Shown here one piece after another: positions 1-7,007 of a stretch of 14,047 nucleotides of DNA; position 1 is the first letter of the stretch; each line of letters begins with the position of its first letter. This DNA is from Angelakisella sp. (GTDB taxonomy: Bacteria > Bacillota > Clostridia > Oscillospirales > Ruminococcaceae): positions 1-14,047 of the forward strand of contig JAHHSN010000038.1 of assembly GCA_020025195.1 (NCBI GenBank), given 5' to 3'. Below the pieces are notes generated by a model. The model worked only from the letters and a program-made list of their open reading frames with translations. It did not search any database and was not told the origin of the DNA. The position numbers and the translations under genes are program-made.

Positions 1-6
1 AGGGAG

Positions 7-109
7 GGGGCAGCCGCCCGGCGCGGCTCTGCCGCGCCGCGGGAGGGGAGCGCCATCCGGCGCTCCCCTCCCGGGCGAACCCCTGAGCGGGTTCGCCGGC
101 GGCTGCCCC
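7..109. repeat. GC-rich perfect four-way-junction palindromic element
   Basis: This stretch folds completely on itself. The outer stem pairs 7-18 (GGGGCAGCCGCC) with 98-109. Inside it lie three adjacent hairpins: 19-27 with 31-39 (9 bp, loop TCT), 40-54 with 59-73 (15 bp, loop ATCC) and 74-82 with 89-97 (9 bp, 6-nt loop). All 45 pairs are Watson-Crick by hand count, and only the 13 loop bases are unpaired; the four stems abut with no linker. No open reading frame or poly-T tract belongs to it, so it is not a classical intrinsic terminator, although as RNA it could stop or protect an upstream transcript. It could be a dispersed palindromic repeat or a non-autonomous mobile element. The structure is seen directly; the function is unknown. 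Confidence 0.85.
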
Positions 110-204
110 GACCGTGCGGCTGGCTCTCCTCCGGCGGGGCCTTGCGGGGCGGGGAAAACTTTTGCGGAAAGCTCCCGAAACCGCCCGCAAATCCCCTCAT
201 TCGA
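110..204. other. GC-rich non-coding spacer upstream of the operon promoter
   Basis: Between the palindromic element and the promoter I see no credible gene. The sequence has G-rich runs, including two copies of GCGGGGC at 134-140 and 144-150, and becomes less GC-rich towards the promoter. I find no stem followed by a T-tract, so the terminator of any upstream gene is not evident here. Confidence 0.5.
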
Positions 205-234
205 TTGACAGGGGCGCTTCACTTGGGGTAAAAT
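205..234 (+). promoter_or_regulatory. sigma-A-type promoter of the yicC operon
   Basis: A perfect -35 hexamer TTGACA (205-210) is followed after 18 nt by TAAAAT (229-234), which matches the -10 consensus at five of six positions. The flanks change from GC-rich to AT-rich here. Transcription would start near 241 and give a leader of about 60 nt before yicC. It is the only strong promoter I can find in the window and probably drives all 15 genes. A TAATAC at 234-239 is a poorer alternative because it would need a 23-nt spacer. Confidence 0.75.
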
Positions 235-301
235 AATACATTAGGAAACTATACGCGCGAATGAGTATCGCCAAGAAAATAAAAGATTAAGAAGGGATCC
301 T

Positions 302-1180
302 ATGATCAAAAGCATGACCGGCTACGGCCGCGCCGAGGCGCTGCTGCACGGACGCAGCATCACGGTGGAAATTCGTTCGGTCAATCACCGCTATTTTGAG
401 TTTTCCTGCCGCACCCCCCGGGGCTTTGCTTTCCTGGAGGATAAGCTCAAGAAACAGCTGCAGGGGGTCATCTCCCGCGGCAAGTGCGATGTGGGACTCA
501 CGGTGCAGACGCTGGAGAGCGAAAACACCACTGTCCTTGTGAATGAGAGCCTTGCCGGGGAATACCTCGCGGCGCTGCGCTCCATGGGAGAAAAGCTGGC
601 GCTCAAGGACGACATCACCCTCGAATCCATGCTCCGCTTTTCCGACCTCTTTACCGTCCAGAAGGGCGCCGAGGACGAGGAGCAGGTCTGGCAGGACGTT
701 TCCTCGGTGATGGAGGAAGCCATCCGGCGCTTTGTCGCCATGCGGGAAACCGAGGGCGGGAAGCTGCGGGAGGATGTGCTTTCCCGCCTTGTGACGCTGG
801 AGGAGCACGTCTCCTTTGTGGAGGAGCGCTCCCCCGAAACGGTGGAAGCCTACCGGGCCCGCCTCACCCAGAAGCTCACCGAGCTTCTGGACGGCGCCGT
901 TCCCGATGAAAACCGCATCCTCACCGAGACGGCCATCATGGCGGACCGCCTCGCGGTGGATGAGGAAACGGTCCGTCTGCGGAGCCACATCGCCCAGCTG
1001 AGAGAGATCCTCGAATCGGATGAGCCGGTCGGGAGAAAGCTGGACTTTCTGGTGCAGGAGCTGAACCGGGAGACCAACACCATCGGTTCCAAGTGCAGCG
1101 ACACCGCCATCACAAGACATGTGGTGGAGATGAAGAGCGAGATCGAAAAGATCCGTGAGCAGATTCAGAACATCGAATGA
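302..1180 (+). CDS. yicC: YicC/YloC-family endoribonuclease
   Basis: The 292-residue product has the family's usual length and both of its signatures. The N-terminus begins with MIKSMTGYGRAE, followed by the EIRSVNHR region (residues 23-30) and RGKCDV (59-64). The C-terminal DUF1732 region carries EPVGRKLDFLVQELNRETNT (241-260) followed by IGSKCSD. Members of this family (E. coli YicC, B. subtilis YloC) have been reported as endoribonucleases acting on RNA in the cytoplasm; the substrate here is not deducible. The start is supported by GAAGG at 291-295, a modest ribosome binding site 6 nt upstream. It is the first gene after the promoter, and remA follows after 24 nt, as in many clostridia. 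Confidence 0.93.
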   Translation: MIKSMTGYGRAEALLHGRSITVEIRSVNHRYFEFSCRTPRGFAFLEDKLKKQLQGVISRGKCDVGLTVQTLESENTTVLVNESLAGEYLAALRSMGEKLALKDDITLESMLRFSDLFTVQKGAEDEEQVWQDVSSVMEEAIRRFVAMRETEGGKLREDVLSRLVTLEEHVSFVEERSPETVEAYRARLTQKLTELLDGAVPDENRILTETAIMADRLAVDEETVRLRSHIAQLREILESDEPVGRKLDFLVQELNRETNTIGSKCSDTAITRHVVEMKSEIEKIREQIQNIE

Positions 1181-1204
1181 CCCGCCCGAAAGGAGAAACC
1201 GATC

Positions 1205-1471
1205 ATGAAGCTCATTAACATCGGCTTCGGCAATATGGTGTCCGCCGGTCGGGTGGTCGCCATCGTCAGCCCGGAGTCCGCGCCCATCAAGCGGATCATC
1301 TCGGATGCCCGGGAGGGAGGCCGTCTCATCGACGCGACCTACGGCCGCCGCACCCGCGCGGTCATCCTCACCGATTCCGACCACATCATCCTTTCGGCAG
1401 TGCAGCCGGAAACGGTGGCGAACCGCATCGTGGAGCTGGAGGACGAGCAGGAAACGGAGGAAGAAACATGA
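1205..1471 (+). CDS. remA: RemA-like DNA-binding regulator (DUF370)
   Basis: This 88-residue protein matches the RemA/YlzA family over its whole length: an N-terminal INIGFGN motif (residues 5-11), the SPESAPIKRIISDAR segment and GRLIDATYGRRTRAVILTDS. In B. subtilis RemA is an oligomeric DNA-binding activator of biofilm-matrix and osmoprotection genes. In clostridia the protein is conserved but its targets are mostly unknown, so a matrix role here would be extrapolation. The last dozen residues are a run rich in Glu and Thr, probably disordered. AAAGGAG (1189-1195) lies 9 nt before the start. The stop overlaps the gmk start in an ATGA arrangement, suggesting coupled translation. Confidence 0.93.
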   Translation: MKLINIGFGNMVSAGRVVAIVSPESAPIKRIISDAREGGRLIDATYGRRTRAVILTDSDHIILSAVQPETVANRIVELEDEQETEEET

Positions 1472-2091
1472 GCCATATCCCGCAGGAGCACGGCATTTTG
1501 GTGGTATTTTCGGGGCCGTCCGGCGCCGGAAAGGGCACCATCCTGAAGCGCTATTTTGAGGACTACCCGCCGGCGGTGCTTTCCGTTTCGGCAACCACCC
1601 GCGCGCCCCGCCCGGGGGAGGTGGACGGCGTCCACTATCACTTTGTCACCCGGGAAAAATTCGAGGAAATGATCGAGCACAACGAGGTGCTGGAGTATAA
1701 TATCTATAACGGCAACTACTACGGCTCTCCCCGCGGTCCCATTGAGGAGGAGCTGTCCCGCGGCCACGACGTCATTCTGGAAATCGAGACGAACGGCGCG
1801 GGCCATATCCGGGAGATGTACCCTTCCGCGCTCTCCATCTTTGTGATGCCGCCCAGCTTTGAGGACCTCAAGGAGCGGCTCACCTCCCGCGGAACCGAAT
1901 CTCCGGAGGAGATTGAAAAGCGTCTGAAGCGCGGCCGGGAGGAGATGGCGATGGCACTCGATTATGACTATATCGTTGTCAATGACCAAGTCGATACCGC
2001 GGCGCGGCGGCTTTCGGAGATTATCCGAAGCGCCCGCTGGAGTAAAAAATTCAACCAACATTTTATACAAGAGGTGCTGAAAAATGCTTAA
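1468..2091 (+). CDS. gmk: Guanylate kinase
   Basis: The enzyme phosphorylates GMP (and dGMP) to GDP with ATP in the cytoplasm; it is essential for GTP and dGTP supply and, in Bacillota, is linked to ppGpp control. The 207-residue product carries the P-loop GPSGAGKGT (residues 16-24), the GMP-binding SATTRAPRPGEVDGVHYHFV segment (41-60), NYYGSPRGPI (83-92) and the lid region RGTESPEEIEKRLKR. The usual EIDVQGA motif reads EIETNGA (residues 105-111), a conservative departure. GGAGG (1456-1460) inside remA is 7 nt from the ATG, and the two genes overlap by 4 nt. Its own end overlaps rpoZ by 8 nt. The identification is secure. Confidence 0.97.
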   Translation: MSHIPQEHGILVVFSGPSGAGKGTILKRYFEDYPPAVLSVSATTRAPRPGEVDGVHYHFVTREKFEEMIEHNEVLEYNIYNGNYYGSPRGPIEEELSRGHDVILEIETNGAGHIREMYPSALSIFVMPPSFEDLKERLTSRGTESPEEIEKRLKRGREEMAMALDYDYIVVNDQVDTAARRLSEIIRSARWSKKFNQHFIQEVLKNA

Positions 2092-2299
2092 ACCCGCAAT
2101 GTCCCAGATTCTGAAACCCGGCGAGAGCTACTACAAGTTCGTGGTGGCTGTCGCGAAAAAAGCCCGTGAGATCGCAAACGACGCCGAGGAAAACGGCACG
2201 ACTCTGGAGGAGAAGCCGGTTTCGATGGCGCTGGGGCTCTTTGCCTCCGGCGCGGAGAAGCTCTCCGACTTTGACTGCTCCATGACCGAGCGGAAATAA
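2084..2299 (+). CDS. rpoZ: RNA polymerase omega subunit
   Basis: The 71-residue product has the normal size of a Bacillota omega subunit and its conserved core: SYYKFVVAVAKKAREI (residues 15-30) and KPVSMALGLFASG (44-56). Omega binds the beta-prime subunit and helps RNA polymerase assembly. The start at 2084 lies inside the end of gmk and is preceded by GAGGTG (2071-2076) with 7-nt spacing. A second in-frame ATG at 2099 has no comparable site and would remove conserved N-terminal residues. The neighbourhood after gmk is the standard rpoZ position in Bacillota, which strengthens a call that length alone would leave uncertain. Confidence 0.93.
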   Translation: MLKPAMSQILKPGESYYKFVVAVAKKAREIANDAEENGTTLEEKPVSMALGLFASGAEKLSDFDCSMTERK

Positions 2300-2311
2300 G
2301 CTTTCCCCGAG

Positions 2312-2328
2312 GGCCGCGGCCGGCGGCC
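2312..2328. other. Small GC hairpin in the rpoZ-priA gap
   Basis: GGCCGC (2312-2317) can pair with GCGGCC (2323-2328) across a 5-nt loop. It sits in the 55-nt gap after rpoZ. No T-tract follows, so it is not an intrinsic terminator; an mRNA end-protecting or processing role is possible but unproven. Confidence 0.4.
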
Positions 2329-2354
2329 GATCATGGAATAAGGAGGCAGGCCGG

Positions 2355-4766
2355 ATGAGACCCGTCGCGCGCATCGCGGTGGAAAAAACCACCTGCCGCT
2401 TTGACAAGCTCTTTGATTATGTGGTTCCCGAGGGCATGACGCTGACGCCCGGCACCCGGGTGCTGGTCCCCTTTTCCGGCGGAAAACGGATCGGCCTGGT
2501 GGTGGAGATGGCAGAGGACACGCCCTATGAGGGAAAGCTGCGCCCGGTCGCGGCTTGTCTGGAGGAGGAGCCCGCCCTTGACGAGGAGGGCCTTTTTCTC
2601 CTCAAGTGGCTTCGGGAAAACACCTTCTGCACTTATTTTGACGCCCTTTCGGTGCTGCTGCCCCTCGGCTACGGCTTAAGCGGGCAGGAGGCCTACTCCC
2701 TTGTCCGGGGGGCGGAAGCCCCCGAGCCCCTCACCGGGGCGGAGGAGGAGGTCCTGCGGGCGCTCAGCCCCCGCCGCAAGCCCGTGGGGGCGAAGGCGCT
2801 TTCCGAGGCGCTGGGCGTTTCCGAAAAGGCGCTGCCCCTCGAACGGCTGGTGACCCTCGGCCTTATTAAAAAGGAAGACCTCATCGAGCGCCGGGTGGAG
2901 GACAAGACCCTAAGAATGGTGCGGCTGACCGAAAAAGAACCGGGGCGCCTCACCGAAAAACAGCAGAAGGTCTATGATATTCTGGCAGAAAACGGCGCCG
3001 CCAGCGTCCGGGAGCTCTGCTACTTTGCGGGGGTGACCCGCGGGGTGGTGGAAAAACTGGTGCAGCAGGGCGCCGCGGAATACTATGAGCAGGAGGTGTT
3101 ACGCACCCCGCTCATGGAGGGGGCGGACGAACCCCCGGAGGAGCTCATCCTTACCGAGGAGCAGCAGGCCGCCGCCCGGCTTCTTTATAACGGCTATCGG
3201 GAGGGCGGCCGGACCGCTCTCCTCTACGGGGTCACCGGGAGCGGCAAGACCCCGGTCATGCTGACCCTTGCCCGGCGGGTGCTGGAGGAGGGACGGCAGG
3301 TCATCGTGCTGGTGCCGGAAATCGCCCTCACCCCCCAGACCATCCGCCGCTTCCGAAGAAATTTCGGACGGCGTCTCGCCGTCATTCACAGCGCCCTCTC
3401 GCTTTCGGAGCGTCTGGACGAATTCAAACGCATCCGCCGCGGAGACGCTGATATCGTCATCGGGACCCGCTCGGCGGTCACGGCCCCGCTGCCCCGTCTG
3501 GGACTCATCATCCTGGATGAGGAGCAGGAGCACACCTACCGCTCGGAGCAGGCCCCGCGCTATGATGCCCGGGAGGTGGCGCGGCTCCGGGCCCGGTACC
3601 ACGGAGGACTGGCCCTCCTTGTGTCGGCGACCCCCTCCATTGAGACCGCCTACCACGCCGAAAAGGGCGATTACCTGCTGGCACGGCTCACCGCCCGCTA
3701 TGGAAAAGCGACCCTTCCCGAGGTCACCATCCTCGACCTCAGGAGCCATCCCCTCGCGGCGGAAGCCCTCTCGGAGGAGCTCTGTGAGGAGCTGCTCCAA
3801 AACCTTGAACGGGGCGAGCAGTCCATCCTGCTCCTCAATCGCCGGGGCTACTCCGCCACGGCCCAGTGCATGAGCTGCCATCAGCCCATTGAATGTCCCC
3901 ACTGCTCCATCAGCCTGAAATACCACGCCGCCAATGACCGGCTCATGTGCCACTACTGCGGCTATTCCCGGGAGGTGCCGGAAACCTGTCCCCACTGCGG
4001 CAGCCGGATGATGCGCTATTCCGGGGTGGGGACTCAGAAGGTGGAGGAAGCATTGCGTCTTCGCTTCCCGAAGGCCCGCATCCTCCGGATGGACGCTGAC
4101 GCCACCCTGCGGCGCGGGAGTCATCAGGCGCTCCTTTCTGCCTTTGGACGGGGCGAGTACGACATCATGGTGGGAACCCAGATGGTGGCGAAGGGGCTGG
4201 ATTTCCCCAAAGTGACGCTGGTGGGCGTCCTCACTCCCGACCAGATGCTCTGGTCGGACGACTTCAGAAGCTACGAGCGCGCCTTCAGCCTCATCACGCA
4301 GGTGGTGGGGCGCAGCGGGCGGGAGACCCTTCCCGGACGCGCTTATCTCCAGACCTATCAGCCGGACCACCCCGTCATTCTGGCGGCGGCCCGGCAGGAT
4401 TATCCCGCCTTTTATAAAATGGAGGCGGAAACCCGGCGCCACCTCCTCTATCCCCCCTTCTGCCGCCTCTACTGCATTGGGCTTTGGGGCGAGCGTGAGA
4501 CGGAGGTCATGGAGGCGGGCCGGAAAACGCTCCGCTTTCTTTCCGCACTTCTGCGGGAGGAATACCCCGAGCTTCCCGCCCGGGTGCTGGGGCTCGCCCC
4601 CGCCAATGTCCTCAAGGTGGCAGGACGTTACCGCTATAAAATTCTGGTGAAAGGGAAGAACTCCCCCCGCATGCGGGAGCTGCTGCGTCGGCTTCTTACT
4701 GCGCCGGAGACGGCCTTTTCGGGGGTCACCCTCACCGTTGACCCGAATTATGATTCATCGCTCTGA
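2355..4766 (+). CDS. priA: Primosomal protein N', replication-restart DNA helicase
   Basis: PriA recognises stalled or D-loop forks and reloads the replicative helicase. The 803-residue product is of normal size. Its N-terminal DNA-binding region is followed by winged-helix-like segments (about 125-255). The helicase core has Walker A GVTGSGKT (292-299), VPEIALTPQ (320-328), the DEEQ box (388-391) and SATPS (424-428). The zinc-binding insert has eight cysteines at 505, 508, 514, 517, 532, 535, 545 and 548. Motifs V and VI follow, GTQMVAKGLDFP and QVVGRSGR (649-656). The Walker B box is DEEQ instead of the DEEH known from E. coli PriA, which may be a lineage trait. AGGAGG (2341-2346) precedes the ATG by 8 nt. 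coaBC, which often precedes priA in Bacillota, is absent. Confidence 0.97.
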   Translation: MRPVARIAVEKTTCRFDKLFDYVVPEGMTLTPGTRVLVPFSGGKRIGLVVEMAEDTPYEGKLRPVAACLEEEPALDEEGLFLLKWLRENTFCTYFDALSVLLPLGYGLSGQEAYSLVRGAEAPEPLTGAEEEVLRALSPRRKPVGAKALSEALGVSEKALPLERLVTLGLIKKEDLIERRVEDKTLRMVRLTEKEPGRLTEKQQKVYDILAENGAASVRELCYFAGVTRGVVEKLVQQGAAEYYEQEVLRTPLMEGADEPPEELILTEEQQAAARLLYNGYREGGRTALLYGVTGSGKTPVMLTLARRVLEEGRQVIVLVPEIALTPQTIRRFRRNFGRRLAVIHSALSLSERLDEFKRIRRGDADIVIGTRSAVTAPLPRLGLIILDEEQEHTYRSEQAPRYDAREVARLRARYHGGLALLVSATPSIETAYHAEKGDYLLARLTARYGKATLPEVTILDLRSHPLAAEALSEELCEELLQNLERGEQSILLLNRRGYSATAQCMSCHQPIECPHCSISLKYHAANDRLMCHYCGYSREVPETCPHCGSRMMRYSGVGTQKVEEALRLRFPKARILRMDADATLRRGSHQALLSAFGRGEYDIMVGTQMVAKGLDFPKVTLVGVLTPDQMLWSDDFRSYERAFSLITQVVGRSGRETLPGRAYLQTYQPDHPVILAAARQDYPAFYKMEAETRRHLLYPPFCRLYCIGLWGERETEVMEAGRKTLRFLSALLREEYPELPARVLGLAPANVLKVAGRYRYKILVKGKNSPRMRELLRRLLTAPETAFSGVTLTVDPNYDSSL

Positions 4767-4786
4767 CCGGAGCGGAGGAGGTTTTT

Positions 4787-5269
4787 ATGGCACTGAGAAA
4801 GATTGTAAATGAAAAAGAGGAGCTGCTCCATAAGCCGAGCCGCCCCATCGAAAAATTTGACCTGCGGCTGCGTATTTTGCTGGATGACATGGCGGATACC
4901 ATGTATGAGTCGGATGGCGTGGGGCTGGCCGCCGTGCAGGTGGGTGCACTCCGCCGCTGCTTTGTTGTGGATATCGGCGATGGTCTTACCGAGTTTGTGA
5001 ACCCGGAGATCCTTTCCCGCGAGGGAGAGCAGGACGGTCTGGAGGGCTGTCTTTCCTCCCCCGGGGAGTTTGGCCTTGTGGTGCGTCCCATGAAAGTAAC
5101 GGTAAAGGCACAGAACCGCAAAGGCGAGTGGTTCACTCTCACGGCGGAGGATTTTATGGCACGCGCCATCTGTCATGAGTATGACCATCTGGATGGGCAT
5201 ACTTTTAAGGAGCGGGCCCATCATATGCTCTCCAAGGCGGAGCTGGATGCTTTAGATAAGGAAGACTGA
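4787..5269 (+). CDS. def: Peptide deformylase
   Basis: This metalloenzyme removes the formyl group from the N-terminal Met of nascent proteins. The 160-residue product has all three family motifs: GVGLAAVQ (residues 44-51), EGCLSSPG (86-93, containing the metal ligand Cys88) and HEYDHLDG (130-137, with ligands His130 and His134 and catalytic Glu131). Motif 2 has Ser where many enzymes have Val (EGCLSVP). GGAGGAGG (4774-4781) lies 5 nt before the ATG. It is followed after only 4 nt by fmt, the gene for the enzyme that adds the formyl group, a classic pairing. Confidence in function is high. Confidence 0.97.
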   Translation: MALRKIVNEKEELLHKPSRPIEKFDLRLRILLDDMADTMYESDGVGLAAVQVGALRRCFVVDIGDGLTEFVNPEILSREGEQDGLEGCLSSPGEFGLVVRPMKVTVKAQNRKGEWFTLTAEDFMARAICHEYDHLDGHTFKERAHHMLSKAELDALDKED

Positions 5270-5273
5270 TCAT

Positions 5274-6197
5274 ATGAAACTGGTTTTTATGGGGACGCCG
5301 GATTTTGCAGTTCCCTGTCTTGGAAAAATCCTGGAGGACGGCCACGAGGTCGCTGCCGCTTTTACCCAGCCGGATAAGCCGGTGGGACGGCACGCCACCC
5401 TCACCCCGCCCCCTGTTAAGGTGCTGGCGGAGGAACACGGCATCCCGGTCTATCAGCCCCGGAAGCTCCGGGACGGAACGGCGGAAGCCCTCCTCCGGGA
5501 GCTGGCCCCCGAGTGCATTGTGGTGGTCGCCTACGGGAAGATCCTTCCCGCGGAGATCCTTGCCATCCCACCCAAGGGCTGCATCAACATCCACGGCTCC
5601 CTCCTTCCCCGGTACCGGGGCGCGGCACCCATCCAGTGGAGCGTCATCAACGGCGAGCCGGAGACCGGCGTCACGGCGATGTATATGGACGTCGGGATGG
5701 ATACCGGCGATATGATTGGGGTTATTAAAACCCCCATTCCGGAGGACGAGACCGCGGGAGAGCTGTTTGACCGCTTGGCTCCCCTCGGCGCGGAGCTTCT
5801 TTCCGATACGCTTCATAAGATCGAGGCGGGAACGGCTCCCCGCATCCCGCAGAATGAGGCGGAGGCCACCATGGCCCCCATGCTCCGGAAGGAGATGGGC
5901 GCGCTCGACTTTGGAAAGCCCGCTGCCGCCCTTCACAATCAGGTGCGCGGAATGAATCCCTGGCCGGGCTGCACCTGCCATGCGGGCGGTAAGACTCTTA
6001 AAATCCACAAGACCCAGAAGGCACCGGGGAAAGGAGTTCCCGGGGAGATCCTCTCCCTGGACCCCCTGACCGTTGCCTGCGGGGAGGGGGCGCTTACCCT
6101 CCTTACCGTACAGCCGGAGGGCAAGCCCCGCATGGAGGCGGCTGCCTGGGTCCGGGGCGCAAGGCTCCGGAAGGGCGACCGTCTGGAAAACGGCTGA
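5274..6197 (+). CDS. fmt: Methionyl-tRNA formyltransferase
   Basis: Fmt transfers a formyl group from 10-formyl-tetrahydrofolate to initiator Met-tRNA. The 307-residue protein has the N-terminal FMGTPDFA motif (residues 5-12) and the LTPPPVK loop (43-49). The catalytic triad sits in NIHGSLLPRYRGAAPIQW (Asn105, His107) and MDVGMDTGD (Asp143), corresponding to Asn106, His108 and Asp144 of the E. coli enzyme. The C-terminal RNA-binding domain contains the RGMNPWPG signature (about 228-235). AAGGAAG (5258-5264) is 9 nt before the start. The gene is nearly fused to def upstream; the 114-nt spacer after it is the longest gap within the operon. Confidence 0.97.
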   Translation: MKLVFMGTPDFAVPCLGKILEDGHEVAAAFTQPDKPVGRHATLTPPPVKVLAEEHGIPVYQPRKLRDGTAEALLRELAPECIVVVAYGKILPAEILAIPPKGCINIHGSLLPRYRGAAPIQWSVINGEPETGVTAMYMDVGMDTGDMIGVIKTPIPEDETAGELFDRLAPLGAELLSDTLHKIEAGTAPRIPQNEAEATMAPMLRKEMGALDFGKPAAALHNQVRGMNPWPGCTCHAGGKTLKIHKTQKAPGKGVPGEILSLDPLTVACGEGALTLLTVQPEGKPRMEAAAWVRGARLRKGDRLENG

Positions 6198-6311
6198 GCC
6201 GCAGGGATTCACGGAACTGTTACAGAATCAAAACGGCGCCTTCAAAAAAGAATGCTACCATAGGAAAAAGATGGGGCAGAATCCGCCCCGATCGCTAAAG
6301 GAGGAGAACCC
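6198..6311. other. Intergenic spacer with a weak hairpin, no clear promoter
   Basis: This is the only gap of more than 60 nt inside the operon. It contains a small stem, GGGGC (6273-6277) with GCCCC (6285-6289), and A-rich stretches. I looked for -35/-10 pairs and found none with acceptable spacing, and no T-tract follows the stem. The strong ribosome binding site AAAGGAGGAG (6297-6306) for the next gene lies at its end. A weak internal promoter cannot be excluded. Confidence 0.4.
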
Positions 6312-7007
6312 ATGCCGTATTATCTCGGCTATGATTCCACCTGGATCATATTGATCCTGCCGACCTTTCTGCTGGCGCTCTGGGCGCAGCAGCGGGTCAA
6401 ATCCACCTACCGCAGGTATTCGGGGATCCGAAACGCCCGCGGAATGACCGGCGCCGAGGCGGCACGGTATATCCTCGACAACAACGGACTGACCTACGTC
6501 CGCATCGAACACATCGCGGGAAGCCTCACCGACCACTATGACCCCCGTCAGCAGGTGGTGCGGCTCTCCGACGCGGTCTACGGCAGTGCCTCCATTGCGG
6601 CGGTCGGGGTGGCGGCGCATGAGTGCGGCCACGCCGTACAGCACGCCGAGGAATACACCCCACTTAAAATAAGAAACGCCATCATCCCCATCACCAATAT
6701 AGGCTCCAGCATCGCGGTGCCGGTCTTTATGGTGGGTCTCCTCTTTAATTTTAGGGCGATCATGGCGCTGGGCGTCCTGCTCTTTTCCCTCCTCGCCCTC
6801 TTTCAGCTCATCACCCTGCCGGTGGAGTTCAATGCCTCCCGCCGCGCGCTGGCGACCATTGACGAGCGGGGACTGCTCACCGCGGACGAATCGAAGGGCG
6901 CCAAAAAGGTGCTTTCCGCCGCGGCGCTCACCTATGTGGCGGCGCTGGCCTCCACCATGGCCCAGCTGGGCCGGCTGGTGATCATCAGCCGCAGGAGGAG
7001 CGACTGA
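6312..7007 (+). CDS. YugP-family membrane zinc metallopeptidase
   Basis: The 231-residue protein resembles the YugP-type putative neutral zinc metallopeptidases (Pfam Zn_peptidase_2). It starts with a hydrophobic segment (about residues 11-24) and carries the HExxH site as AAHECGHAVQH (101-111; His103, Glu104, His107). Two closely spaced hydrophobic segments follow at about 124-146 and 149-170. VEFNASRRA (171-179) supplies Glu172 as the likely third metal ligand, and a last hydrophobic stretch spans about 202-226. It is thus an integral membrane protein; no substrate is established for the family. AAAGGAGGAG precedes the ATG, and the stop overlaps the rsmB start by one base (TGATG). Its conserved place between fmt and rsmB in clostridia hints at a translation or envelope quality-control link, which is inference. 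Confidence 0.88.
   Translation: MPYYLGYDSTWIILILPTFLLALWAQQRVKSTYRRYSGIRNARGMTGAEAARYILDNNGLTYVRIEHIAGSLTDHYDPRQQVVRLSDAVYGSASIAAVGVAAHECGHAVQHAEEYTPLKIRNAIIPITNIGSSIAVPVFMVGLLFNFRAIMALGVLLFSLLALFQLITLPVEFNASRRALATIDERGLLTADESKGAKKVLSAAALTYVAALASTMAQLGRLVIISRRRSD

Noticed and set aside
261..290. Nine-codon reading frame in the leader (MSIAKKIKD) that could be an upstream leader peptide
   Set aside because: No ribosome binding site at proper distance (nearest AGGA is about 14 nt upstream), no alternative stem-loops typical of attenuation, and yicC has its own site. Chance is the simpler explanation.
287..1594. Long minus-strand open frame opposite yicC, remA and the start of gmk
   Set aside because: It spans three well-supported genes and their ribosome binding sites, so it is an artefact of GC-rich third positions.
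3099..4442. Long minus-strand open frame opposite priA (447 codons)
   Set aside because: It lies entirely within the conserved helicase core, and its composition is that of an antisense shadow with no recognisable domain.
6273..6289. Possible terminator between fmt and the metallopeptidase gene
   Set aside because: The stem is only 5 bp plus a wobble, and it is followed by ATCGCTAAAGG and not a T-run.
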